From Glycine soja (Eukaryota > Streptophyta > Magnoliopsida > Fabales > Fabaceae), in the NCBI RefSeq assembly GCF_004193775.1, contig NC_041016.1, positions 37,225,334 to 37,289,333 of the forward strand: a stretch of DNA of 64,000 nucleotides, read 5' to 3'. Of this stretch, positions 1 to 12,000 are shown piece after piece (position 1 is the stretch's first letter; the number at the start of each line of letters is the position of its first letter). Below the pieces are notes generated by a model, which was not told where the DNA came from, did no database searches, and saw only the letters and a program-made list of their open reading frames with translations. Both the position numbers and the translations under genes were made by a program.

Positions 1-710
1 CAAAATTAAGTACTTATATGAATAAATAATATGATGGGAGGTGGTCACAAAAGTATGTCAGATACTTTTCGTCACTTGAAATATTTATTATTTGATCATT
101 ATTTGAATTTTGATAAAGCAAAAGCTTTCATTTTTATAAATGTTATTTTTTTAATAATGTTGTTGATTAGTTTTGCTATTTTTTTAGGGATTAGTTTTGC
201 TAATTAAATAATGTTAATCATATTTAGAAATTTGGTTACAAAATCAATTGAAATTAAGTAAAATTTTCTAATAAATACATAAGTCGCATCCCAAGAATTA
301 AGCCAGAATGTTCGACTTTTTGTTATATTGATAGAGGAATCTAATTTTTTTTACTGTATCAACTAATGCTAATTATTAATTTTTTAGAAGGTTAATGAGA
401 GAATTCAAATCCATTATTTATCTCTCCCTTCTCTCTTTAATGCTTAATCTCCTTTCACAATCATCAGGTAAACTTTATAACTCCTACTCTCTTAGGAATC
501 CAATTGTTACCGGAAAAAAATTATACAAGTTAATTGACATAATGAAAAATAAAAGGATTAAAGTTATACTATCATAATATTTAAAAGAAAAAAGTGAAAT
601 TAAGTCTAATATTTTAAAAATAAGATGATAAAAAAAGTTAAGAAATTTTTCAGAAGACTACAATTCCCTAATATATATACTACTATTAATTACTTGCAAA
701 TCGATCATTC
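1..710. other. AT-rich spacer
   Basis: The stretch is AT-rich with homopolymer runs. Its only open frames are short (up to about 60 codons) and resemble nothing I recognise. I see no RNA gene, terminal repeat or motif cluster in it. Confidence 0.6.
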
Positions 711-976
711 TTCTTCCCAATGCATGTAGTGTTGAGTTGGCATCATGACACATTATTGTTCCACCACGTAGTGTGGAATTGGCATGCATTGGCATATGTC
801 AGTTATAAGCTTCAGCATTGCTGTGATTATAAGGAGGACCAGCTCAAAGTTCTAAAAAATAGACACTTTCCTTCGTTTACGTTAGGAAAAAATCCAAGCT
901 TCTTTACTAACCTCTTTACTAAAAAATAGACACTTTCATCAAGCATGTTGTCTTTGTACGTTACATTTTATACATT
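711..976 (+). repeat. Ancient direct repeat, copy 1
   Basis: The stretch starting TTCTTCCCAATGCA and running past GTACGTTACATTTTATAC is recognisably the same as 23226-23508. Shared blocks include GTTGAGTTGGCA, GTCAGTTATAAGCTTCA, TCAAAGTTCTA.AAAATAGAC and the closing GTACGTTACATTTTA. The copies differ by many substitutions and indels, so the duplication is old. Neither copy has a convincing ORF. It may be an old repeat family or the trace of a larger segmental duplication. Confidence 0.75.
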
Positions 977-1426
977 ATTTTTTTCTCTAATTGTTAGAGG
1001 GTTCTGTCGAGTTACACTTGTACGTACATGGGGTTAATTCGGCAGATTCGGGATTTATTTCAATATGACTGGCAAATCTCTTTGGTCCAGGGATGGAAGT
1101 ACATGAATTCATAGATAGAAATAAAGTATTTTCATTTTCTTAATATTTATTATATTTAAAAATTAAGATAATTAATTTTATTTGAGAGTTTGATAATAGA
1201 AATAAAGATATTTAAGTAAAATAGATATCCAAAACAAACCTTAATAGCATGTGCTGTAATTTTTCAAACAAATGTTTACTTTTCTTTTATATAAATTATT
1301 TTTTGTTATGCATTCTTAAATCATTTTAAAATATACAATTAAAACTATTTTATATAAATAATAAATACTTATATAATTGGTCCCCTGAAATTTAATTCTG
1401 CCTCCTTTGATCAGTGTTCTCCGCAG
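977..1426. other. AT-rich spacer
   Basis: Mostly A/T with no open frame of note. The last 40 bases become pyrimidine-rich and end in CCGCAG, which looks like a splice acceptor for the exon-like segment that follows. Confidence 0.5.
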
Positions 1427-1559
1427 GGCCAGCAGAGTGGCAGATTTGCTAACTGTTGAGGGTGCTAAAGGCTCAACGTCTTCGTATCAGTGCCTGTCCG
1501 CACTGCATGCTGTTCTTGCAGTTGCAGAGTTGGGACGTAATTGTTTCCAAGCCTTGTAG
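1427..1559 (+). pseudogene. Candidate terminal coding exon of an unidentified gene
   Basis: A GC-richer island sits in AT-rich DNA. It follows an acceptor-like pyrimidine tract ending in CAG, and reads 43 open codons before a TAG at 1557-1559. The peptide begins ASRVADLLTVEGAKG and continues with an Ala/Leu-rich helical-looking stretch, ending in an ordinary-looking C-terminus. No start codon or upstream exon is visible in the 1.4 kb to its left, so it could be the last exon of a gene starting outside the window, a captured fragment, or chance. I do not recognise the family. The switch in base composition together with the acceptor is the main support. Confidence 0.35.
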
Positions 1560-2685
1560 TTTTGGTTTCATGCTTTTGTTGCCTTTTAATTACTTAATTT
1601 TCTTCCTATACCTACATTAATACGTGTTTCAAATTAGTATTTTTGATTATTCAGCTTAACAAGAGATTTTAGATTCGACTGTTCGATTAATTGATATGCA
1701 ATTATATTAAATATTTTGAAGAAAAATTTATTATTCATAATAATGATAGATAACATAACTCAAATAAGATTATCTTGAATAAAAAAATAGATGTGATTTA
1801 GTAAAAAAAAAAATTATTTTTAATCAACATCCTATATTACATGAGTTAGATTTAATAGATAAATTTTATGATTGTAAAATGACATTATCATACTCATTTC
1901 CACTAAATTATAATTACATAATCATTAATTATTAAAAGATTCTAAATAACAATATATTATAATCAAATTAACTAATAACACTAATATATATTTTATTCTA
2001 TTTATAATAAACAATCATGATTAGAATTTTGTTACTAATAAATAATTATAATTTAAAATTTAAATTAATTAATAACATAAATATATTTTGATCCTAATTT
2101 AAATTTAAATTTAATTAACACTAATACATTTTTTTCTAATTATGGTAAAAAAATTGTTATCAAAATTTTATTAAATTATAATAAATATTAATTATAATGA
2201 TAATAATAAAAATAAATTAAATGTTATCTTAAATACTAACATATATACTAATAATAACATACATTTTTAATAATCAAAATATAATAGTAAGAGAAAAAAG
2301 GTTACAAACTAACATACAAAAATTATTTTACACAGTCATCCAATTATAACCACTATATATGTAAGTTAGTTAATTTTTAAAATAATTATTTTAAAATAAT
2401 TCAAACGGTAATTTATAATTAGATAACAGTGTAAAACTATTTTATAATGCATAGTCATTTAAATTCTAATAGTAAATACATTGAAAAGTTACGATAATAT
2501 AAAAAATTATAAATTATAAAATTAATGCCCTGTAAGGCACATGATATTTAACTAGTTCTTTATTATAAAAGTAAAAAAATTATAATTATAATTACTTATC
2601 ATAGAAAATTATTCATATTATATATTTAATGTAAATACACAACAAATGACTTTTTTTCTTTTTACTGCACATAGCAAATGACCTT
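1560..2685. other. Very AT-rich spacer
   Basis: Runs of A/T with short repeated TAATTA-type words, and no open frame above about 40 codons. I see no paired terminal repeats that would define a transposon. Confidence 0.6.
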
Positions 2686-2950
2686 TTTTTGACAAAAATA
2701 ACCTCATGGTATTTCATTCATTCATGATAATTGAGAAAATACAAGAGGGGATATAAGCCTAGCATGAGAGGTGGCCACCCCTGCAAGGGAGTGAGCAACA
2801 CCATTTGTTTGTCTCCCAACATACTGAACTTTATAGTTAGGACTTTGCACAAATAAATTTTTACATTGAAGAATAATAGCACCTATCTCGGACCTATCAA
2901 TAATAGATGCTATGCCACAAATATGAAGGGTTATTGTCCACCTCTGCATC
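2686..2950 (-). mobile_element. LINE 3' fragment with RNase H tail
   Basis: On the minus strand, 2949-2722 encodes 75 residues with the motif YVGRQTNGVAHSLAGVA. This is typical of the C-terminal RVT_3/RNase H-like domain of plant LINE and LINE-derived reverse transcriptases (family knowledge). The plus-strand T-run near 2688 would be the element's poly(A) tail, so the fragment is a short 5'-truncated insertion. The catalytic acidic residues of a full RNase H domain are not all present, so the fragment is dead. I found no target duplication. Confidence 0.6.
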
Positions 2951-4252
2951 TAAAAGGTCCCCTCTTGGGTAATATCTTGCTTTGAAGATTCTACCCACCA
3001 CATCGTCTGGGTTGGAAATGAGGTTCCAACCTTGCTTCCCCAAAAGAGCAAGGTTAAAGCCAAAAATGCTCTAAAACTGCATGCCTTCGTGATCTTTATC
3101 AATAGCTAACTTAACCTAGGACATCCAATGGATACCCATGTGATCATGAATCCTCGTTCCCCACAAATAAGAGTTAAGCATCTTTTGAAGCCGTACTTAC
3201 CAAAATCTAGAGTTGACCGATGTCAGGGTGGATGTGGCCAAGGTGGACTCCACGATCTTGCATGCAAAATAATGGACTTCGATGTTCAAGTAAGTAAGTG
3301 AGTTAGTTGAGAATGGAAAAAAAGAGTGAGATAGAACCTAGTATTTATAGAATGAGATGGGAGCTTCAGGTCCTTGTGTTCTTGGGGCTGTTACAGTGGT
3401 GTAAAAACCCTTGCATATAATTTCTAGCTTGTAGATAATAGCTAGTAGATAAGTTATGGCTTATAGATAATGTGTATCTTATAGATAATTAAGTACCTAT
3501 CTGCCACTTGATAAGGAATTTGCAACATTATCATTAATATTCAAATAATGAGGTATTAGGGACACTGCCGGCCCTGTAACCCGACTGCTAAGGGCGAGAT
3601 GTCCGTGCTCCTATGCCAGGGTTGACATGGAGGATTGGCGTGTGTATTGGAGTGCCACATCACTTGCCATTTCCATTTTGTGGACCCTGGACAATACATA
3701 AGCCCCACAAGCTCTGAGCCAGCTTGTTGGTGAAAAAGGTTGTTTGGTGTCGAGGGTGATTATCTAGTGTTGAGGGTAGCAGCCTTGACAAGTAGGAGTT
3801 GGTCACGAGTTTGTCGAGCCCCCAAGTTTGGACAAGTGTTGTCTGTTGTTAAGGGTGGTAACGTCGATTGGTACGCGAGTTGCAAGTCTATCAAGCTTGT
3901 TAAGCCCCCAACTTGGACAAGTAATGTCCGGGCTGCTTCGGTTAAGTTATCCAAGGTGGACACACTTTTTGTTTTGCAGGCAAAGTCATATGTGTCAGGT
4001 GAGGGGAGTCCCTATATTTGACAATTATGTCCTTTTCTAACCGTTGGAGAATGCATTAAAGGAAAACGTTTCATTTTCCTTTTAGTGCGGGTGAGTGCAG
4101 TTCACACACATTACTCTTGCATATGTGTCACTCAAGGAGTAGGCATGTACTGGAGACACGATGCATAGGTTAGTGGGGTTGCATCGTGGTGCGAACTTTC
4201 AGGGCTTCATTTCAGCTCCTGCCAGTTACCGAAGATTCGCACCTCCATTTAA
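2951..4252. other. Non-coding flank of the Tat/Ogre-like element, probably 3' LTR or UTR
   Basis: This lies between the LINE stub and the opposite-strand ORF of the Tat-like element, where that element's 3' untranslated region and 3' LTR should be. An imperfect internal duplication is visible: AGCCCCCAAGTTTGGACAAG near 3820 and AGCCCCCAACTTGGACAAG near 3903, each followed by a TGTC word. Around 3420-3500 short AGATAAT words repeat. I could not find clean TG...CA ends or a target duplication, so the LTR call is inference. Confidence 0.35.
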
Positions 4253-7200
4253 ATGAAGTGTACGTTTGATTTTTCATCACCTCCACTTTTGAATTTCTAC
4301 TCTCTCTCTGAAATCTCCTTGCCTTCTGCTCGCGATTATTGTGATTTCCCTTTCTCCTCTGATAGTCTTATTTGTTTTAAGGTATTATTTCTCTCCACTA
4401 TGTCTTTTATCTCTGACTTTGCCATAATTATGGGAGGTAGTGACTACGGGGGTTCAATTCAGCAACCCTTGGTGAAGCGAGAGGTTATTCCCATCGGTGG
4501 CTCCTCTTTGGAAAGGACATGCCAAGAAGCTTATGATAATGAGTCTTCTTCCTCTGAGAGGTTGGTGGACTCGCATCGAGTTGGCAGAGGTTCTTCTCAC
4601 CTTCGTAGGAGGGCACGACCTTCTATTGCCTCTCTGGATGGGGAACCTTTTCTAGTCACCACGATCCTTCCCCCTTCTACTTCTGGGGGAGCGAGAAGGA
4701 GTCGTGGCGAGGATGTTAGGGTTTATCCCCACAATAGGTGTAGACAAAGTACTAGGTAGCCTTTGTCCCCTTCCACCGTTGCTGGCTATGAGTGGGTAAC
4801 GAACGATGTGTTGAAATATCGGTCTTCCATTACCTCTGTGGCGAGCGTCGCTGCTTTGGAGCGTCAACTGAGGTTGGCCAACCCAGAAAACTCCTGTAAG
4901 ATGGCTGTCCAGGCTTGCGAGAGTGATGATTTTACCTTTTTGAGGGCTGTGTCGGGTTGCCCACCCTTCTTTTTTATGTACCACTATCTCTATGATGTTG
5001 TGGGTCTGGTTCTCCCCTGAACTCCTTTCAATGTGCTCTACTTGAGCACTTACAGGTATCCCCTTCTCAACTTCATCCTAGTAATTTTGCTATGGTGAGG
5101 GCCTTCGAGCTCCTATGCCCCTTTATCAACATACGACCCAGTGTGTTCGTGTTTTTTTTAATATATTTTCCAAATGAAATTGACAGGGAAAATAGGCTAG
5201 ATATCCCTGAACAGCATGTCCAAGAAGCTGTTCGAGTTTGACTCGAACGTGTTTTGCCACTTCAAGGACCATTTTTTCTAGGTCATGGCAATTGATGTTG
5301 TGGCTGATAGGTTGCCACTAATGTTCAATCGGGATAGGGAACCCTGCTTCCTGTTCAATGGTAGTCAGACCCTACCAGGTTCAAGTCTTTTGGTGGGGAT
5401 CTGCTGACCTTAGTGGAGAGGTTTGACAAGGCCATTTTGGAGTAGTTGTCGGCCTTATTGGATGCTCGAGCCATTCTGTATCTTCCTTCGACAGATGATC
5501 CTCTCGCTGCCTTAAATGATAAAATATTTTACCTTGTCTTCTTTTCTATCTAATGTAGGTTCTGGCTTGAATTGAATTAAACTATGCTGCATTTTTGCTT
5601 GTTTTGTAGATATAATGAATGACTTCGCTTGGTGAAGCAGGTCAGACCTGTTGGTGGGGAAATGCCACCTTTTGTTGTTGATCCTCCGGTTGGAGAAGGG
5701 GGTCAACCTACTGTTAGGGTTGACCCTAATGATGATGAAGTTGTTGAGGTCTCCCCCAACGTCCCTTCCTTTGTTTTGGCTAAGAGGAAGCGTGATGATG
5801 GCACTGGTGTTGGCTGTCTAGGCTACTGTTGTTGCTCCGGCTCCTCTGACTCCTCCTTCTTTGCTTGCTCAGGTGGTTTCATCTTCTCCTCCTACTATGG
5901 TTGTTGCCTCGATCCCTTTGGCCAGTCTTGTTGTGGCTCCTCCTCCCACCATTGTTGTGCCCTGGTTGAGTGCTAGTGTGACGACCATAAGTGCTCTAGG
6001 AATGTCCCCTCCTTCTTCTTTTGCTTCACCAGTTCTCCCCTCAACTATTTTGGCATCGGCATCGCTTTCCTCCTTTTCCCGCTCCAGTGTCTTCTTAGAT
6101 CACGTTTACACTTCTCGTGATACTAATCCAATGTGGAGCATGGGATATAGGAGGGACTAGAGAACTCCAATTGGCTTTGTGTCTTCTTTTGACAAGAATC
6201 TTATTCGGTCAGTTGGGCTTTAAAATGCCATTGACTCTGCAAAGGTATTTCTCTAGAGAAGTCTGGCAATCCTAGAAGAAAATGGGTAAAGACACCAGGA
6301 AGCTTTAAGCAAGGTGGCATCCTTAGAGGCTGAGGTTACCAAGTGAAGGGCCACTACTCGGACTGTTTGGAGAGTGGAGCATCCCAAGGTTGCTAATGCC
6401 ACTATTGCCTTTGTTGAGGCCGTCAAGTCTAACCATCAGTTGTCGTCGAAGGTTGGTGATGTTCTTGCCAAGCTACTGTGCCCTTGACTGGATGGTGACA
6501 AGATGTTTGGGTGCTACAAGGATTTTGATCGAGGCCGTACTCGGATCAAATAAACATTAAAATGTAGTAACTAGGAAGTGATCCTAGGTCGTTTCCCAAT
6601 GAGCAATGATAAACCTAATGTTCATAACAGATAGTAGGAAATAGTAACAAATTGGGGGGGGGGTTGTTTGCTTTTGTAAATTAAATAGCGAGTAAAATTG
6701 AATTAGAAAAATATCAGAATTAAAATACGTTGCTTCCCCTTGATTCACAAGCAAGTCTCTTATCCTAGGTTGCGAGAATTTATCCTTTATCAGTTTAACC
6801 ACTTAATCCAACCCTAAATTAAATTACTAAGCGAAATTTAACACAAGACATTCATTATGTGATTAAGCAACACATACACCAATTACTCATAAACGATCAT
6901 TAAGCATGAACGTAAATTAAGCATAGAGACAATTAATCAAGCACTAAGCATGCATGAATAATAACAAAAAATTTAGAGTAATTAGTGAAGAGGAAAAACT
7001 GAACAGAATTTAACAATAATAATAGAACCTCAAAGAGAATTGCACTTGATCCTTAAGAGAAAGCAACGCTGGGGACTTAGCCTTCCATTAATCAATAGAT
7101 AATGAACTTATAAATTGAAGAACGAAATTTTATTGCTACTGGAATTGCAAAACGTAAAAAATGTCTCAAAGAAAAAGTCTAAAACTAGAAAACAAAAATA

Positions 7201-7989
7201 GGGGAGAGAGAAGAGAGAGACTAAACTAGAACCTTGGTGCTGTTATATAGTTTTCCAACCCAAAGCTTACAAATCTGTTTTAAATCCAAGCCCATAAATA
7301 AAATAAAATAAAATCAAGATAAGATAAGATCTAGATGAGATCAAATCTAAATAATATCTAGATAAGATAAGATATAATTTTGTAGAATAAAATAGTCTGT
7401 TCTCTTCAAATCCAAGCCCAATTCTGGATTCAAGCCCAATGCTTCATTAATTCCTGAAATTAGATTAAAAACATCAAATTAGCTGAATGGGCCCAAATAA
7501 TAAAACTGCCTAATTAATTTGACAATTAAAATTAATCAGTACTTAAAATGGTGCAAAAAGGGTTAAGAAATAGGAGAAAATAATGGCACATCAGATTTGC
7601 TGAGGGAGAAGAATGAATATGCTGGCAAGGTGGAGAGCTCTATAGTGGAGAAGGACGAGCTTGCTAAGGTGGTTGCTAACCTCCAGGCTCAGTTGAGGGA
7701 GTTGGAGTCCAAGTTGGAGGAGTTCGAGCACAGAGCGTCAAAGGAAAGAAAGGCCAATAAAGAGCTTGAAGAGGAACTGCTGGTTTTCAAGAAGGCATCC
7801 ATGGAGCAACATGAAAAGGGCTTTTATAAGGTTGTCCGACAAGTCAAGTTCTTCACCAAGGATCTTGACTTGGGTCTTGTTGACCCATTGAAGGACATGA
7901 AGGATGGTGAACTGCTTGACGAAGAAGAGATAACTGTTGTAGAGGAGGATGCGGGCAAGGAGCAAGGCGATAGGGCCAATGTTTAGGCT
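4253..7989 (+). pseudogene. Extra ORF (Transposase_28-like, 'putative gypsy-type transposon') antisense to a Tat/Ogre-like pol, broken
   Basis: Plus-strand open pieces at 4253-4759, 4763-5020, 5629-5976 and 7597-7986 read as parts of one protein broken by stops and frameshifts. The first piece has a Ser/Arg-rich N-terminus. The next (SVAALERQLRLANPENSCK, then an aromatic stretch) and the frames after it resemble the plant gag-like family often annotated 'putative gypsy-type transposon'. A central part is Pro/Ser/Val-rich. The last piece is a strong Glu/Lys coiled coil of about 70 residues. A solo LTR (6526-7593) interrupts it, and the frame resumes directly after its target duplication. Tat-lineage elements are known to carry an extra ORF downstream of pol in antisense orientation, which matches the minus-strand pol at 9.1-12.35 kb. 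The exact family assignment is inference. Confidence 0.6.
6526..7593 (-). mobile_element. Solo LTR, Diaspora/Athila-like family
   Basis: The 1068-bp segment starts TGATCGAGGCCGTACTCGG and ends GGCACATCA. It is flanked by the 5-bp duplication gattt (6521-6525 and 7594-7598). In reverse complement it matches the LTRs at 15204-16353 and 57590-58750, including the shared end words TGATGTG and CTCGATCA. A TATATAA-type box lies near 7240. No internal region is left, so this is a solo LTR produced by LTR-LTR recombination. It sits inside the extra ORF of the Tat-like element. Its U3 holds AAATAAAATA and GATAAGATAA repeats. Confidence 0.92.
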
Positions 7990-8474
7990 GCCCTTTTCTT
8001 TATATTTTTTCTTTGTTGGTTTTCGGCCATAATGGCTTTGTAATTTTGACAATGATTCTTCCTTTTAATGCATTTACTTTCCTTTCACTACTAAACTTGT
8101 CTTGTTGTGTGTCTTGCATATTGTTTCCTTGTTGTCTATAAAATGCTCTGTCACTTGTCGTAGTAAGGATAGACCGCCTTGATGAGAGTGAGATCTCAGC
8201 AGTGTAGGAAGCGAGACCTTGATGACTTTGTATGAAATAGAAAGACAAATGACATAAGATCATCTTAGGTTTGATTTTGACTTGATTAAATGTCTTGTCA
8301 ATCATCTTGGTGATGCTTCCTTTCGCTTTGCAGAGCTTCTCCTTTGAGGCTTGTGAGGAGTCAGTTTGGCAATGATAAATTTCAGGAATAGAAGAGCTTG
8401 TCAAGGGTAGACCTTGCATACCTTATATTTTTGCAAAGGCGAGACTTGGAACCAGAGAGGCTCACCAAGGGCGA
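7990..8474. other. Spacer between extra ORF and tandem repeat
   Basis: No convincing gene. The last 80 bases already carry degenerate words of the following 48-bp repeat, for example CAAGGGTAGACCTTG near 8403 and CACCAAGGGCGAACC near 8463. Confidence 0.5.
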
Positions 8475-9018
8475 ACCTTGGGTTTGACAAGCCTTTGGAG
8501 AAGGGAGACTCACAAGTGGCGGACCTTGGGTTCGACGAGTCTTTGGAGAAGCGAGACTCACCAGGGAAAAACCTTGAGTTTAATGAGCCTTTGGAGAAGC
8601 GAGACTTACCAAGGGCGGACCTTGGGTTTAAGAAGCCTTTGGAGAAGCAAGACTCACCAAGGGTGGACCTTGGGTTTGATGAGCATTTGGAGATGCGAGA
8701 CTCACCAAGGGTGGACCTTGGGTTTGACGAGCCTTTGGAGAAGTGAGACTTACTAAGGGCGAACCTTGGGTTTGATGAGCCTTTGGAGATTTATCGAGGC
8801 TCACCAAGGGCAAAACTTGGGTTTGAAAAGCCTTTGGAGATTCGTTGGGGCTCACTAAGGGTGGACCTTCGATTTGGCAAGCCTTTAGAGATTCTTGGAG
8901 GCTTACCAAGGGTGGACCTTGGGTTTGACAAGCCTTTTGAGATGCGACCCAGAACACGTTCGTCCAGGGTTTTGTTGAGGCTTACCAAGGGCGGACCTTA
9001 GGTTTGACAAGCCTTTGT
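8475..9018 (+). repeat. 48/51-bp tandem repeat, about 10.5 units
   Basis: Units start at 8475, 8523, 8571, 8619, 8667, 8715, 8763, 8814, 8865, 8916 and 8995. The first six are 48 bp, the next three 51 bp, then one of 79 bp and a partial unit. Each begins ACCTTGGGTTTGACNAGCC and continues TTTGGAGA. All regular periods are multiples of three, so several frames stay open. One plus frame gives a 16-residue repeat of the form LGFDEPLEKRDSPRVD, and a minus frame is also open. The array lies directly 3' of the minus-strand Tat-like pol. Variable tandem repeats between pol and the 3' LTR are common in Tat/Ogre elements, so coding is not required to explain it. Confidence 0.9.
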
Positions 9019-9089
9019 AAGGTTGACACAAGGAAATTTGAAAAACTGAAGGGAGATAGAACTTTATTCAATGTAGTCAACTGAGTATG

Positions 9090-12000
9090 AATTCCCTTCA
9101 TTCACCAGTTTTGCCTCGTTAAAACCTCTCAAGCCAAAACCTTGATTTTCCTCTATTGGGACAAAAGGCTTGAGTAGGAAAAAGAATACAACACTTGGTC
9201 TTACAGTAGATCAACGAAAGTAGAACTTTAGATGGGTAGTGTTCCATGTTCTTGAAATTGCTTTACCATCTAGTTCCTATAGCCTGTATGCTCCATTGTC
9301 TAGGCTTGCTACCACACTGAATGGGTCTTCCCTGTTGGGCCTAAGCTTTCTTACTTAGGGATCTTTCCTAGCTTCACCTCGGACTCACCACACTAGGTCA
9401 CCAGGCTAAAAGGCTTGAGGATGAACCTTTGTATTGTATCTCCTTGATGCTCAGAGTTTAGTGGCCTCTTCTTTGATTTTGGCATCTCTTGGACTTCATC
9501 CTTTGTCTCCAGTTCTACCCTCATGTTTTCTTCATTTTACTGTTTCTGGAACAACAATCTCCTTGTTAACGGTTCCCCCACTTCAATGGGGATCAGGGTC
9601 TCTGTGTGGTATGTAAGTCAGAAAGGAGTTTTGTTTGTTATTGTTTAAGGTGAACAGTGATAAGCCCAAAGTATGGTGGGGAGTTGCTCTTTTCATAGAC
9701 CCTTAGACTTGTTGAGTCTGGTGCGCAGGGCTTTAAGGATGACCTTGTTGGTTGCCTCCACCTGACCGTTGGTTTGGGGGTGTTTGACAAAGGTCACGAG
9801 GTGCTTGACACCTAACCTCATAAGGAATTTTTCATAAGCTTGAGCTTTGAATTGAGTACTGTCGCAACCTACCTCATGATAGGACGACAAAAGCATGTAA
9901 ATAAAAGAAAAACACGTTCGTTTCCTAGGGAGAAAACAAGTGGAGTCGCCACCAACGTTTATTCGAGGAAAACGTTAGAAAAACCAAAAAGAAGATATGC
10001 AAATTTTGAAAATAAGGGTTCGAGAGTTGTTTACGCATAGGGAAGGTATTAGCACCCCATGCGCCGGTCACAAGGGACGGTAGCCTTTAATTGAGTGTGC
10101 ACAACTTGACTTCAAGATTATTTATTTTTCCTTTATATGTTTTTTTTTTACTTTTTGGGGTCAACAAGGGGGTTGCCCTTGCTCCTACGTGTCCTTAGGT
10201 GTGATGAGGGATTCAGACCTACGTAGTTCTTTAAGTCTGAATGTTTGTGTGTTAAATTGATTTTATGGTTTTGAAAGATTTATTTTAATTGCGAACAAAG
10301 AGTCATTTAAGGCATTGGACCTTGAAATGATGTTTTAAATTTTGAAAAGCAGAGAGAATCGCTAAGGTGTTGGACCTTGAAATGATCTCAAGTGATATTT
10401 GATGAAATGAAGTTTAGTTATGAGTTGGTTTTATATTGGTTTTGTTTATTAACTTTCAATCATTTTAAAAACAACTTTACCGTACTAGTGATCGGTTAAG
10501 ATTGAACTAAGAAAAAGAGATTGCCGATGATAGATAGAGAAGATGAGTGTGCACATAATAAAAAAGGGGACCCCTAAGGGTACATAGATCACATTCAATC
10601 CCTAAAAATTAAACTAATCGACTGGTGCGAAGAACACCGAACAAGAAATGACTTAAGGATGATAACAGTCACGATCCGGTAGCGCCTCGGCTTCGTTTCC
10701 TCTTTTTTCTCATTTCTATCAATTCCCTCAAGTACTAAACCTCAGACCCTTTTAAAACCCCCCTAAGATGCCTATTTATAGGCAAAAGGCCACTTTAGGG
10801 TGGTTGCAGCTCGCCCAGGTGAGCTGAACCTTAGCCCTAAAGTAAGGAGCTCGCCCAGGCGAGCTAATTTCTTAACCATGAAGTTATTTGATGGCCCAGG
10901 CGAGCTGGGGCTTAGGAAAAGCAAGGAAAAGACCCTTTTGCCCTCCTTCATTGGTATCTTTTGTTTTCCTAATTGAAACACTGAGTGGTTCCTTGCTTTG
11001 CACTGTAACTGGCGTTCAATGTCGTAAGTCGACTAGCAAGAATCAAAAGATCAACTAATGATAGTCCCTGGATGAAATTAGGGTCTGACAAGTACCACTG
11101 TCAATGACGATGATATATGGGAGGGCATATCTACATATTATGTATTTTCAGGTGAACTTTTCTACCTCCTCGTTGGCTAAGATTTCCTGTAATGGCCTCA
11201 CCTCAATCCATTTGGTGAAATAGTCAATGACAACTAGTAAGAACTTGACTATTCATGGGGCTTTTGGCAGTGGTCCTAGTATGTCCATCCCCCACATGGA
11301 GAAAGGCCAAGGGGAGCTTAAGCTATGGAGATTGTTAGAAGGAGTGCATGAAATGTTTGCAAAACTCTTGGCATCGTCTGGACCTCCTAGTGAAGTCGAT
11401 GGTGTTGGCCCTGAGTGTTGGCCAATAGTATTCAGCACATACCACTTTGGTTGCAAGGGAGGGTCCCTTGGTATGGAAGCCGCAGATCCCTTCATCAAGT
11501 TCTCGTATGACATAGTTTTCCTATTGCCTGTTTAGGAATTTGAGCAAGGATGCTGTCAATCCTCTTTTGAATAACTCGCCATCAAGGATGACATAGTAGT
11601 TGGCCTTCCTTTTCAGACATCAAGCTTCGCTTTCGTTTGGTGGAAACACCTACCAAATTAAGAAATTCTTATAGGGGGTCATCTAGCTGGTTCCTCCTCT
11701 TTTCCTGCCATAACCTCCTTGGTGTGTATGGTAGGAACTTGGAGTGTCTCCTAGATGACAGTCTTGAGATTCCCGATCTTTTTGGTATTGGCCAGCTTGT
11801 AAAGTAGGTCTACTCTAGTGTTGCTTTCCATGGGTATGTGGTACATCTCAAAGCACTCAAAGTCGTTTACGAGAGTTTTTGCAGTATGGTAGTACCTGAG
11901 CAATACTATTTTCTTGGTCTGATATTTGTTGGCAACTTGCCCTTGGACTAGCTACGAGTCAATGTAGCATCTTAGCTTCTTGGCCCCAACTTCTTTTGCT

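Noticed and set aside
4652..4984. Minus-strand 110-codon frame
   Set aside because: It is a shadow of the plus-strand extra ORF, whose residues match the expected family.
9860..11090. Initial reading of the Ogre-like LTR as plus-strand
   Set aside because: The canonical TATAAATAG box and the primer site beside the 18475-19712 copy are on the opposite side, so the family sense strand is minus here and plus at 27625-50674.
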